DNA of 64,000 bases, taken from positions 311,941 through 375,940 of the forward strand of contig NZ_RQJO01000007.1 in the NCBI RefSeq assembly GCF_003858635.1. Reading direction: 5' to 3'. Below, one piece after another: positions 8,282 through 16,712 of this stretch; the stretch's first letter is position 1, and every line of letters starts with the position of its first letter. Position numbers and translations under genes: made by a program. This DNA is from Larkinella rosea. Its GTDB lineage: Bacteria > Bacteroidota > Bacteroidia > Cytophagales > Spirosomataceae. Below the pieces are notes generated by a model. The model was not told where the DNA came from and ran no database searches. It saw only the letters and a program-made list of their open reading frames with translations.

Positions 8282-8995
8282 ATGGGACGCGCATACGAAT
8301 ACCGGAAAGCCAGAAAATTCAAGCGGTGGGGGATGATGGCCAAAACCTTCACCAAAATCGGAAAAGATATTGCTCTCGCCGTGAAGAGCGGTGGCCCCGA
8401 TCCCACCACGAACGGACGGTTGCGGGCAATTATTCAGAACGCCCGGGCGGCCAACATGCCGAAGGAAAACGTCGATCGGGCCATCAAGCGGGCGGTTTCG
8501 AAAGAGCAGGAAGACTTTAAGGAAATTACGTACGAAGGCTACGGCCCGCACGGAATTGCCATTGTGATTGAAACGGCCACGGATAACATCAACCGGACGG
8601 TGGCAAATTTACGGAGTTATTTCACCAAATCCGGTGGCGCGCTCGGGACCTCGGGCATGCTCGACTTTATGTTCGACCGCAAGAGTGTATTTCGGATTCC
8701 CGCCGGTACCATTGATCTGGACGAACTGGAGCTCGAAATGATCGACTTTGGTGCCGACGAAATATCGCTGGATGAAGAAGCTGAACAGATTGTGATCTAC
8801 GGTGAATTTACGGCGTTTGGCGCGATCCAGAAACACCTCGAAGAGAAAGGCTATGAAATTAAACAGGCCGAATTTGAGCGGATTCCGAACGATACGAAAG
8901 AACTCACCGAAGAAGAAGCTGCCGATCTGGAAAAACTCCTGGAGCGCATCGAGGAAGACGAAGATGTGTTGAATGTATTTCATAACATGCGGTAA
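8282..8995 (+). CDS. YebC/PmpR family protein
   Basis: 237 residues, full length. The N-terminal signature MGRAYEYRKARKFKRWGMMA is the Bacteroidota variant of the usual MAGHSKW start. It is followed by KIGKDIALAVKSGGPDP, NMPKENVDRAIKRA, YEGYGPHGIAI and the KSGGALGTSGMLDFMF block, all diagnostic of the family. Members were long annotated as DNA-binding regulators; more recent work on YebC proteins links them to relief of ribosome stalling, so the exact role here is open. The acidic C-terminus ends with MR. The gene converges on a small gene at 9011-9250, with a hairpin covering both stop codons. Confidence 0.94.
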   Translation: MGRAYEYRKARKFKRWGMMAKTFTKIGKDIALAVKSGGPDPTTNGRLRAIIQNARAANMPKENVDRAIKRAVSKEQEDFKEITYEGYGPHGIAIVIETATDNINRTVANLRSYFTKSGGALGTSGMLDFMFDRKSVFRIPAGTIDLDELELEMIDFGADEISLDEEAEQIVIYGEFTAFGAIQKHLEEKGYEIKQAEFERIPNDTKELTEEEAADLEKLLERIEEDEDVLNVFHNMR

Positions 8996-9019
8996 TCGGG
9001 TGCTCCCCGATTACCGCAT
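8987..9019. terminator. Hairpin spanning both convergent stop codons
   Basis: The arms at 8987-9000 and 9006-9019 are perfect 14-bp complements around a 5-nt loop. Each arm contains ATGCGGTAA, so the yebC-like gene and the opposing small gene both end in Met-Arg-stop. The stem is strong and symmetric but lacks a T-tract. It probably acts as a bidirectional terminator or 3'-end protecting stem for both messages. Confidence 0.75.
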
Positions 9020-9250
9020 ACTTTCCAGCAATTGCTTCCGGGTTGGGCGCTCGCTCATCACCTGATAATGCAATCCCTCCAAATCCAGCGCATCCACAAA
9101 CGCGCGATACTGCTCACTCGCCACCCCGAATAACCGGAGGTTGGAGTAAGGTTCATTAAATAGTTCAACTTCCGTCAGCGTCGCTTTCTGCTGCAAAAAT
9201 CGGTACTGATTGCTGGATAAATCGTCTTGTCGCAGGGTGAAATACCACAT
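9011..9250 (-). CDS. Small hypothetical protein (79 aa)
   Basis: 79 residues starting at the ATG at 9248-9250. The sequence is well mixed, with an amphipathic pattern (for example FRFLQQKATLTEVELF-like alternation and EQYRAFVDALDLEGL) consistent with a small globular alpha/beta protein. There is no signal peptide or membrane segment. It is convergent with the yebC-like gene and shares its terminator hairpin; upstream lies the divergent lipase-like gene. The family is not recognised. The normal composition and the shared transcript-end structure support a real gene. Confidence 0.6.
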   Translation of the reverse strand: MWYFTLRQDDLSSNQYRFLQQKATLTEVELFNEPYSNLRLFGVASEQYRAFVDALDLEGLHYQVMSERPTRKQLLESMR

Positions 9251-9409
9251 AAGACCGGTGGGTTGAAGGTTCCGTTTTCCGTTAAAAAAATAGTTGAGTT
9301 CGGTAAATTATTTTCCCGACAAAATTAACCTAATTGCTGGTAGGAAGGAAGTCTACTCCGGATTCCGTCGCGTTTCACCCAGTCCCAAACCCTATCTCTG
9401 TTTCTTCGT

Positions 9410-10801
9410 ATGAGCAATCCGTTGGTCTTAATTCATGGCTATTCCGATGTGCCGGAATCCTTTAAAAACTGGGAAAAGAGTTTATCCGACCGGGGTTTTG
9501 ATGTGGCCAATGTGCATGTTTGCGGGTATCGCTCGCTGACGAACGAAGTAACGATCAAAGACATCGCAGAGGGGTTCGACCGGGCGCTGCGGCTTCGGGC
9601 CGGGCTGAACGCGGATGAACCGTTTGACGCCATCGTGCATTCAACCGGGATGCTGGTAATTCGGGCCTGGCTGACCACGTATGCGAAACAGGAAAAACGC
9701 AAACGGCGTCTGAAACGACTCATTGCCATTGCTCCGGCCAGTTTTGGGTCGCCACTCGCTCATAAAGGTCGAAGCTGGCTCGGCGCCATTTTTAAGGGAA
9801 ACCGGTCGCTGGGTCCCGATTTTATGGATGCGGGCGATCTGATTCTGGATGGCCTGGAACTGGCCAGCCGCTATACCTGGGACCTGGCCCACCGCGATTT
9901 GTTGTCGGATGAGGTTTTTTATGGCCCCGACGACAACACACCCTATGTTTTTACCTTCTGTGGCGCTACCAATTACAAGGGATTGCAGGGATTGGTGACC
10001 AATCCGGACGGAACCGATGGCACGGTTCGCTGGGCGGGCTGTTCGCTCAATACGCGTAAAATTATCCTGAATTTAACAACTGAAGACGACGATACCACCG
10101 TCAAACGGCTGGATTTTGGCCAGTGGCGCAACGACCGGCGCAGTAATTTTCAGATTCCCTTCATTCCGATTGCGGGACTGAACCATGGATCGATCATTGA
10201 AAATCCCACGGAGGAATTGGTGGACCTGGTGGTGAAAGCGTTAGCCGTTTCGACCAGCGAAGAGTTTCAGGAATGGAATAAAACCGCTATTCAGCAAACC
10301 GAAGTAACGCTGAAATCGATGGTGCCGTGGCAGCAGTTCATCGTTCGGGCCGTCGACGAACGGGGCGACCCGATTACGGATTATCACGTTCGGTTTAATG
10401 CGGGGTATAAAGACAGTCCCAGCGATCTGAAACCGCTCGACGTCGACGTGCACGTGTACAGTGGTGATAAAAGTCTGCGGAGTTTCCATTTTGATCTGAA
10501 AAAACTGGACCTGGAAAACCTCGCCCGCTTGCGCATCGAAGTGATTGCCTCTTCCGGCACCGATCTGGTGCGGTATTACGGGCACATCGATTCGGATGGC
10601 ACAGAAGACGCAGACAAGAATACCAAACAAAGTGCTGCCAGCCACTGGACGGCCGTATTCGATATGGGGCAGATGCTTTCCAATTCGGAGGTAAAACTAT
10701 TCTACCCCTTTACGACCACGCTCATCGAATTGCAACTGAATCGGGAGCCCGAAGCCTGGTTACCCAATGGTACCAAAGTGACGTGGTTTGTGGAGAAATA
10801 A
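9410..10801 (+). CDS. Two-domain alpha/beta-hydrolase (lipase/esterase-like)
   Basis: 463 residues. The N-terminal half (about 1-290) is an alpha/beta-hydrolase: strand and oxyanion HG in LVLIHGYSD (7-13), and the nucleophile elbow VHSTG with Ser78. The elbow has Val in place of the usual first Gly of GxSxG. A likely catalytic His is in IAGLNHGSII. A large acidic loop region surrounds the middle. The C-terminal part (about 295-463), starting near MVPWQQFIVRAVDERGDP, reads as a beta-rich domain without a recognised family. No signal peptide is present, so it is probably cytoplasmic unless exported by another route. Substrate unknown; lipid or ester hydrolysis is inferred from the fold. It stands alone and converges on the CHU_C gene. 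Confidence 0.8.
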   Translation: MSNPLVLIHGYSDVPESFKNWEKSLSDRGFDVANVHVCGYRSLTNEVTIKDIAEGFDRALRLRAGLNADEPFDAIVHSTGMLVIRAWLTTYAKQEKRKRRLKRLIAIAPASFGSPLAHKGRSWLGAIFKGNRSLGPDFMDAGDLILDGLELASRYTWDLAHRDLLSDEVFYGPDDNTPYVFTFCGATNYKGLQGLVTNPDGTDGTVRWAGCSLNTRKIILNLTTEDDDTTVKRLDFGQWRNDRRSNFQIPFIPIAGLNHGSIIENPTEELVDLVVKALAVSTSEEFQEWNKTAIQQTEVTLKSMVPWQQFIVRAVDERGDPITDYHVRFNAGYKDSPSDLKPLDVDVHVYSGDKSLRSFHFDLKKLDLENLARLRIEVIASSGTDLVRYYGHIDSDGTEDADKNTKQSAASHWTAVFDMGQMLSNSEVKLFYPFTTTLIELQLNREPEAWLPNGTKVTWFVEK

Positions 10802-10807
10802 TCCATT

Positions 10808-10864
10808 AAAAAACCGGAGTGCCGTGGAAAGAAATTCATCATTTTCCGTGGTACTCCGGTTTTT
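10808..10864. terminator. Bidirectional terminator between convergent genes
   Basis: A 22-bp stem (AAAAACCGGAGT and its complement plus GGAAA/TTTCC, with G-T wobbles) encloses a 12-nt loop and has A-runs on the left and T-runs on the right. It serves the lipase-like gene on one side and the CHU_C protein gene on the other. Confidence 0.9.
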
Positions 10865-10878
10865 AGTCAAAGCGGTTT

Positions 10879-13761
10879 TTAGTTCGCACCGGCTTCGCGC
10901 AGCAACTCAACCCAGCCTTTGTAGACTTCAGCGGGAGCAGAACAATTGACCCGGGCAAATTTGACAGTTACCTGGTACAGATAGACCCCACCCGGCACGT
11001 CTTTGCCCTGGCTGTTCTTGCCGTTCCATTTCAGCGATACATCGCTGCTCTGGTAGACTTTTACGCCCCAGCGATTGACCACCGTCAATTCTGCCGACTG
11101 TACAAACCGGGGACAGTTCATGGGCTGAAACACATCGTTCTTTCCGTCGCCGTTGGGCGTAAATACGTTCGGCATGTTCAGGTAGGGACAGTTGTCTTTG
11201 CAAACCCGGTTCGATGCCTTACTTTCCTGCCCGCTTCGACTGACTGCTTTGACCTCGTAACAGCCCGCAAACGACGTCAGATTTTCGTGCCGATACGTCA
11301 TCGTAGGCGCATTGACGCTGGCCAGCAGTGTTGGTTCCTGGCCTTCGCAGGGGGAATAATAAATATTGTATTTGACAATGTTACGATCACAATCGCCGGT
11401 CGTTGGATTTTGCCAGGTTAGGTTGTTGGCAAACGTGGTCTGGTTACAGAACGATTCGGGCGTCAGAGCCGCACAATTTAATGTATCAACGGCCAGAATG
11501 GGCGGGCACGGTTTGGTCGTATCGACCGGCATCGCACAAATTCCCTGCGAGAAGTTGTTCAACTGGATGGTCGTCAGCGGAGCCGAGTATTGACCGATGG
11601 TTTCGACGCGGTAACAATAGCTGCTGTCAACTGACATCGTAACGGGTTGAACACCGTCCGCAGCATACGTATCGGTTCCCAAATCGGTATAAACATAGGT
11701 GTTCGCCGTCGTTACCGGAACCACGGCTACCAGGTTGAACGGTCCGTTGGGACCGGTTTTGCTGCGGTAGACCCGGTGTTGTTTGTTATCGTTGCTCCAG
11801 GGGACATTGGCCTGCCAGCTAAGCTGAACGCGTTTCAACCCACCCGTGGCCGTCAGCCGAACGGAGCTGGCGTTGTCGGTAACATCCAGCCGCTGAAGTT
11901 GCCCGGTGCCGGGGTCGGTGAAGAAAAATTCGATGCGATACCGGTACGCATTGGCGACTGTATTGAGTCCACGGTCGGTATAAACCGTGTCGGCAACAGT
12001 CGGTGATAAGGTGGTATTGATGGCAGCAATCTGGGTGAAGTTGGTGCCGGTCAAACCGGTAGCCCGGAACAGCCGGTACTGGAATGGGCCGGTGCCGTCC
12101 TGCGGATTGATGCCCGGAGGGCGGGTCCAGCGGACGGTGATGACACCCCTGGTGTCGTACGTACTGTCCACGGTAACGTGCGTAATCAGGGGGACCTGTT
12201 GGGGTAAATTCACGCAAACCTGCTCCGAAACCGCACTCTGGCCGTTGTTCGGGCTGGGCATCGTAACAACAATCCGGTAGCTATACTGAACCCCTCTTTT
12301 CAGACCCTGATTTTTGTTGTTATCCGTGTATGTCGTGCGGCTGATGCCGACCGTATCAATTAAGCTATAGCCCTGCGCGGCCAATTGACCGGGGGTAGCG
12401 CAAGGGTCAAAAGTGCCCTGGTCGCATCCTTCCTTTCGGTAAATGGCCATTTTGGTATTTGCGGGCAAAGCGGCTGACCCGCAGGCATAGGCGGCCCAGT
12501 TCAGAATAATGGCCCGGCCGGCGGCATCCGCTGCGGGTCGTGCCGTCAGGTTCTGCGGTTTTGGGGCAAAAATTTTGATTCGGAACGATTCCAGCGTGGC
12601 CAACTGAGTTTGCCCGCTTCCTCTCGGTAAATCGACGACCCGGAAAACGACATCGTAAGGCTCCCCACGTACGTGGGCGCAATTGGTTTGCCAGCGGAAC
12701 GTGCCCGTTGCCGGGGTGTTTTGGGCCGTAACCGGAGCGAATGTCGCGTAATCTTTGGCGATAATGGCCGGATTATACACTTTGCCATCGGGGCTGATGT
12801 TAAAAGGACCGCCGTAGGCCGAGAGTTCCACCCGGTTTCCGTCGGGATCGGTGGCGGTGATGTTCCGTTGAATCAAGGTCCCGGCTTCCACACAAATATC
12901 GTCGGGAACGACAATCGCCGGGCGTTTATTCGGCGACGCCGTGACGATGATCTGCATGTCGCGGATGATTTCCCCGATCTTGACGCCGTCGCGCCACTCT
13001 TCCACAATAAAGGCAATGTTATACTGCCCCTGTTCCGCAGGAGCATCCCAACACACGTCACCGGTTATGGCGTTGACTGTCAGGGTGGCCGGACCGGTTC
13101 CGGCCTCGTTTATTCGATTGACACCAATCAGCGTAGGGTCTGAATAACCGGAAACGGCTTTGATGGTACAGTTGCCCTGTTCGTCGGCAATTTTGCCGGA
13201 AGGAACGTAAAGACGGTAGGCCAGACTATCGCCGTCGGCATCGTAAGCCGCCGGGTTGTGGCACCATTTCTGGCCCACGCGGGCCGAATCCAGCGGTGGA
13301 TTTAACAAAACCGGGGTGCTGTTCAAACCGAGTGCCGCGTTGACTACAATCGTTGTCTGGAGCTGAAAGCTGGTTTGAATGGACGTTGGAATATTGCGGA
13401 CGTTCTCGTTCCGGTTGGTGATCGTGCAGGTGATGCGGTAAATTCCGGGTCCCGGATAGGTATATGTTGCAACGTAGGTGTTGGCCGTCGTCGCCCGATT
13501 GATCACGATCCGACTGGCCCGTTTGACGGCCACTGCCGGACCAATTCCAAAACAGAAATACGAAGGGTCCTGCTGATCACTGGCGGTTTTTCCCCCGATT
13601 TCGTCGTGGTAGGTGGTCATCGTCACCTCGTAGGTCAGAGAGGTATTGGAAATCCGGCGGGTTGTAATTTCACCGGCACGCAAGTGAGTTGCCTGTGTTT
13701 CTGTAAATGCCAGCAATCCGAGCAGCATTGCCCACAGGAACGGGAGGAAATATGTTTTCAT
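10879..13761 (-). CDS. Large surface protein with gliding-motility-type C-terminal sorting domain (T9SS cargo)
   Basis: 960 residues from the ATG at 13759-13761; the frame also offers a TTG two codons earlier. The signal peptide is at about 1-26 (TYFLPFLWAMLLGLLAFTET then QATHLRAGEI). The N-terminal 400 residues contain repeated Ig/cadherin-like beta domains with DADGDSLAY and DPDGNRVEL calcium-type motifs. Fibronectin type III-like modules follow at about 400-870. The last 90 residues form the gliding-motility-associated (CHU_C, type B) sorting domain, with NVFTPNGDGKNDVF, VVNRWGVKVYQS and VPGGVYLYQVTV. Such proteins cross the outer membrane by the type IX secretion system. The role is probably an adhesin or surface scaffold; no catalytic motif is seen. 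A PorQ-like T9SS component lies at 26.6 kb. Confidence 0.9.
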   Translation of the reverse strand: MKTYFLPFLWAMLLGLLAFTETQATHLRAGEITTRRISNTSLTYEVTMTTYHDEIGGKTASDQQDPSYFCFGIGPAVAVKRASRIVINRATTANTYVATYTYPGPGIYRITCTITNRNENVRNIPTSIQTSFQLQTTIVVNAALGLNSTPVLLNPPLDSARVGQKWCHNPAAYDADGDSLAYRLYVPSGKIADEQGNCTIKAVSGYSDPTLIGVNRINEAGTGPATLTVNAITGDVCWDAPAEQGQYNIAFIVEEWRDGVKIGEIIRDMQIIVTASPNKRPAIVVPDDICVEAGTLIQRNITATDPDGNRVELSAYGGPFNISPDGKVYNPAIIAKDYATFAPVTAQNTPATGTFRWQTNCAHVRGEPYDVVFRVVDLPRGSGQTQLATLESFRIKIFAPKPQNLTARPAADAAGRAIILNWAAYACGSAALPANTKMAIYRKEGCDQGTFDPCATPGQLAAQGYSLIDTVGISRTTYTDNNKNQGLKRGVQYSYRIVVTMPSPNNGQSAVSEQVCVNLPQQVPLITHVTVDSTYDTRGVITVRWTRPPGINPQDGTGPFQYRLFRATGLTGTNFTQIAAINTTLSPTVADTVYTDRGLNTVANAYRYRIEFFFTDPGTGQLQRLDVTDNASSVRLTATGGLKRVQLSWQANVPWSNDNKQHRVYRSKTGPNGPFNLVAVVPVTTANTYVYTDLGTDTYAADGVQPVTMSVDSSYCYRVETIGQYSAPLTTIQLNNFSQGICAMPVDTTKPCPPILAVDTLNCAALTPESFCNQTTFANNLTWQNPTTGDCDRNIVKYNIYYSPCEGQEPTLLASVNAPTMTYRHENLTSFAGCYEVKAVSRSGQESKASNRVCKDNCPYLNMPNVFTPNGDGKNDVFQPMNCPRFVQSAELTVVNRWGVKVYQSSDVSLKWNGKNSQGKDVPGGVYLYQVTVKFARVNCSAPAEVYKGWVELLREAGAN

Positions 13762-13919
13762 AACCAATTAAATGCTATACCTACAAGAACGTACAATTGC
13801 TTAGGTTGTGTATACGGTTTTGGGCCGTTGGCGACAATTATAGCAATAAAGTTTGGGAGTTTCGGGATTCACGAGATTCAGGTTTCAGGGATTTGAGTAT
13901 TGGTTCGTCGAATAAAGTC

Positions 13920-14918
13920 CTAAACTTTATAAAATCCCTTCTGATTGAAGAGCGTTTGCCAGAAAAACCGTAAAAAAATACCGACCTGACGGGCAAACGC
14001 CCGCTGGTTGTCCAGCTGCGAAAACGGATTCCGGACGTTGAGCAGATTGACAGCGATTTTCCAGCCAAAAATAACCGGAATCAGCGTCAGATAATGCAGG
14101 ATCAGTACCAGGTAAGCGCCAGCGCCGTATTGTTTTCGAACCCAGAGCAGATTGGAAACGTGCATCTGCGATTTAAACCGGTTGATGTGCGTCACTTTGC
14201 TTTCCTGATAATCGCTGCTGCTGCCGTATTCCAGATGGACGTAGAAAGCGTCCCGCAACAGCAAAAGTTGCCCCTGTTTTCCCAACCGCCAGCACCATTC
14301 GACGTCTTCGGCATACATAAAAAAGCTCTCGTCCAGACCTCCGGCTTTCTCGATCGTTTCCCGGCGCGTCATGATAAACGAACCAATGAGCCAGTCGACT
14401 TCGTTCGGGTCTGCGTATCGTTTATCAGGTAAAAACCGGTGGAGCAGTCGTTTGAAAAAACCGGAACCGGGTACGATGTAGAAATACCGGCGGAGTTGCG
14501 AAAAACCGTCGAAGGCTTCCGTATGCACTTTCCCTTCCCGCGTGATCTGCATGGGCCCCACGGCCGCCACGCCCGGGCGACTGTCCAGCACGTCGGCACA
14601 TCGTTTCAAGACATTGTCAATGAGCAACGTATCCGAATTGAGGAGCAACACCAGTCGGCCCGCAGATTCGGCAATGCCCCGGTTATTGGCGCGCGAAAAA
14701 CCGGAATTATACCCCATTTCAATCCAGCGGGTGCCTGGAAAAGCATTCAAAACCACGGCCTGACCACTCGGATCGGGGTCGTTGTTGACCACCAACACCT
14801 CATACGTCAATCCAGAAGTATACGTTTCAACCGAACGAAGGCAATCGATAATGAGGTGCGGGGTTTTATAATTAACGAGAATGATGGAGAGATCGGGATT
14901 CCTGAGTGCTTGCTGCAT
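13920..14918 (-). CDS. Family 2 glycosyltransferase, membrane-associated
   Basis: 332 residues from the ATG at 14916-14918. A GTG two codons upstream is in frame but less likely. The GT-A fold is clear: LSIILVNYKTPHLIIDCLRS at the N-terminus, EVLVVNNDPDPSG, the metal-binding LLNSDTLL (NSD in place of DxD), and the acceptor-side GGLDESFFMYAEDVEWCWR containing the ED catalytic-base region. A C-terminal hydrophobic stretch (YLVLILHYLTLIPVIFGWKI) suggests membrane attachment. It resembles rhamnosyl- or Wzx-pathway polysaccharide transferases, but donor and acceptor are unknown. It may be co-transcribed with the ATP-grasp gene upstream, although an 87-nt space with an inverted repeat separates them. 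Confidence 0.92.
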   Translation of the reverse strand: MQQALRNPDLSIILVNYKTPHLIIDCLRSVETYTSGLTYEVLVVNNDPDPSGQAVVLNAFPGTRWIEMGYNSGFSRANNRGIAESAGRLVLLLNSDTLLIDNVLKRCADVLDSRPGVAAVGPMQITREGKVHTEAFDGFSQLRRYFYIVPGSGFFKRLLHRFLPDKRYADPNEVDWLIGSFIMTRRETIEKAGGLDESFFMYAEDVEWCWRLGKQGQLLLLRDAFYVHLEYGSSSDYQESKVTHINRFKSQMHVSNLLWVRKQYGAGAYLVLILHYLTLIPVIFGWKIAVNLLNVRNPFSQLDNQRAFARQVGIFLRFFWQTLFNQKGFYKV

Positions 14919-14930
14919 GAGCACAAATTA

Positions 14931-15009
14931 AAATGAATAATGGATAATGAACAATGCATAATGTGCCGACCGGCCCTTCATTGTTCATTATCCCTTGTTC
15001 ATTCGATTC
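14931..15009. repeat. AT-rich AATGAACAAT inverted repeat, copy 2
   Basis: The core arms at 14942-14956 and 14979-14993 are perfect 15-bp complements (GGATAATGAACAATG). Looser pairing extends outward through AAATGAAT words. The element fills the gap between two same-strand genes. Same family as copies at 324, 20538 and 26465. Confidence 0.75.
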
Positions 15010-15011
15010 AT

Positions 15012-16496
15012 TTAATACAAAACCCAGGTATCTTTTCCGCCCCCGCCCTGCGAGGAGTTCACGACCAGGGAGCCCTTGCGGAGAGCGACGCGGGTCAAAC
15101 CGCCCGGGATGACGTTAATGCCGTCGCCGTACAGAATGTAGGGCCGAAAATCAACGTGACGACCTTCCGTGTGATCGCCGACGATGGTTGGAACCCGGGA
15201 GAGCGAAATGGTCGGCTGGGCGATGTAATTCCGGGGATTTTCCTTGATCTTTTTTCGGAACAGTTTGTGATCGGCTTTGGTGGCTTTCGGGCCGATCAGC
15301 ATGCCGTAACCGCCTGCTTCATTGGCCTCTTTCACAACCAGTTGCTCGATGTTTTCCAGCACGTATTTGCAATCTTCTTCTTCGCGGCAGATGTAAGTCT
15401 GAACGTTCGGAATGATGGCTTCTTCCCCCAAATAGTATTTGATGATGCGCGGAACGTAGGCATAAATCACCTTGTCGTCGGCAACACCGGTTCCGGGTGC
15501 ATTGGCCAGTGCCACCCGTCCTTTTTTATAGACTTCGAAAATACCGGGAATACCGATCAGCGACTCCGGATTAAACACGTGCGGATCAAGAAATGTATCG
15601 TCAATCCGGCGGTAAATGACATCAACGGTCTGGAAACCCTTCGTGGTGCGCATTTTGACATAACCGCCCGAAACCACCAGATCGCGGGAATCGACCAGTT
15701 CGACGCCCATTTGCTGCGCCAGATAGGAATGTTCGAAATAGGCCGAGTTATAAATACCGGGGGTCAGTACCACCACCGTCGGATCGGGCCGGTCGGCGAT
15801 GTGCTGCAGCAATTGCAGCAGCCGCGTGGGATAATCGGAAACCGGTCGGACGCCCGTACGCGCCAGCACTTCCGGAAAAGTCTGTTTGAGCAACTCCCGG
15901 TTTTCGAGCATGTACGACACCCCCGACGGACACCGTAGATTGTCTTCCAGCACCATAAACTGACCGTCGTCGCCCCGGATCAGGTCAGTGCCCGTGATGT
16001 GGCACCAGATGTCTTTCGGCGGTTTAAGCCCCATGCAGGCCGGTAAAAAACACTTGCTCGATTCGATCAGGTCACGCGGTACGACGTTGTCGTTCAGAAT
16101 ATGCTGATCGTTATAGACGTCGTTCAGAAACAGGTTGATGGCCTGGATGCGCTGAATCAGTCCGCGTTCCACGCGGTTCCATTCGTCAGACGGAATTACC
16201 CGCGGAATAATATCGATGGGCATGATGCGTTCGGTGCCTTCGCCTTCCGAATACACGTTGAAGGTAATCCCCATCGACATCAGGGCGCGTTCGGCAGCAT
16301 GCTGTCGGCTGATGACGTCTTCGCGACTCAATTGTTCCACCCGTTGTTTAAACTGGTCGTAACCCGACCGGGTCTGACCATCTGCCGTAAACATTTCATC
16401 GTAGAAATTATCGGTCTGATAGTCTTTAAATGAAAAAGAGTTTCCCTGTGATTGCGACTGTGTTTGGTTTCCTTGTGACTGCGATTGAAATTGCAT
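15012..16496 (-). CDS. Circularly permuted ATP-grasp protein
   Basis: 494 residues. It matches the circularly permuted ATP-grasp group (DUF404/DUF407-type): the YDEMF start, RTLQ-less N-terminus, FLPACMGLKPPKDIWCHITG, the DGQFMVLEDNLRCPSGVSYMLENR-type block (residues near 180-200), GIYNSAYFEHSYLAQQMG, and the C-terminal VVKEANEAGGYGM with FRPYILYGDG. These enzymes are thought to make a peptide or amide bond using ATP. They normally sit beside an alpha-E domain protein and a transglutaminase-like protease. Neither partner is adjacent here: the neighbours are a GT2 enzyme and a divergent DUF5723 gene. The N-terminal 20 residues are an odd Gln/Ser repeat (QSQSQGNQTQSQSQGN), unlike the rest of the protein. 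Start at the ATG at 16494-16496. Substrate unknown. Confidence 0.88.
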   Translation of the reverse strand: MQFQSQSQGNQTQSQSQGNSFSFKDYQTDNFYDEMFTADGQTRSGYDQFKQRVEQLSREDVISRQHAAERALMSMGITFNVYSEGEGTERIMPIDIIPRVIPSDEWNRVERGLIQRIQAINLFLNDVYNDQHILNDNVVPRDLIESSKCFLPACMGLKPPKDIWCHITGTDLIRGDDGQFMVLEDNLRCPSGVSYMLENRELLKQTFPEVLARTGVRPVSDYPTRLLQLLQHIADRPDPTVVVLTPGIYNSAYFEHSYLAQQMGVELVDSRDLVVSGGYVKMRTTKGFQTVDVIYRRIDDTFLDPHVFNPESLIGIPGIFEVYKKGRVALANAPGTGVADDKVIYAYVPRIIKYYLGEEAIIPNVQTYICREEEDCKYVLENIEQLVVKEANEAGGYGMLIGPKATKADHKLFRKKIKENPRNYIAQPTISLSRVPTIVGDHTEGRHVDFRPYILYGDGINVIPGGLTRVALRKGSLVVNSSQGGGGKDTWVLY

Positions 16497-16712
16497 AGGT
16501 GGGCTGGTAATTTTGGCGAATAAACCCTTAAAATTGCAATAATATACAAAATTATATATGGTTGACGTTGAATAGGGGCACTTTATTATTTATTTTAAAA
16601 GACCGTTTCCGATTTTACCGTTAAATAACTGCAACGTCATTTCCGGAAACAACCTGTATATTTAAGGGCTCAACGATGCCTGAAAGTTTGAATCACGTCC
16701 ATTACTAGTTGA

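Noticed and set aside
13849-13905. Repeat-like words (TTCGGGATTC, GATTCAGG, TTTCAGGGATT) between the CHU_C and GT2 genes
   Set aside because: Only one arm is present; no facing copy was found nearby, so no inverted repeat can be claimed.
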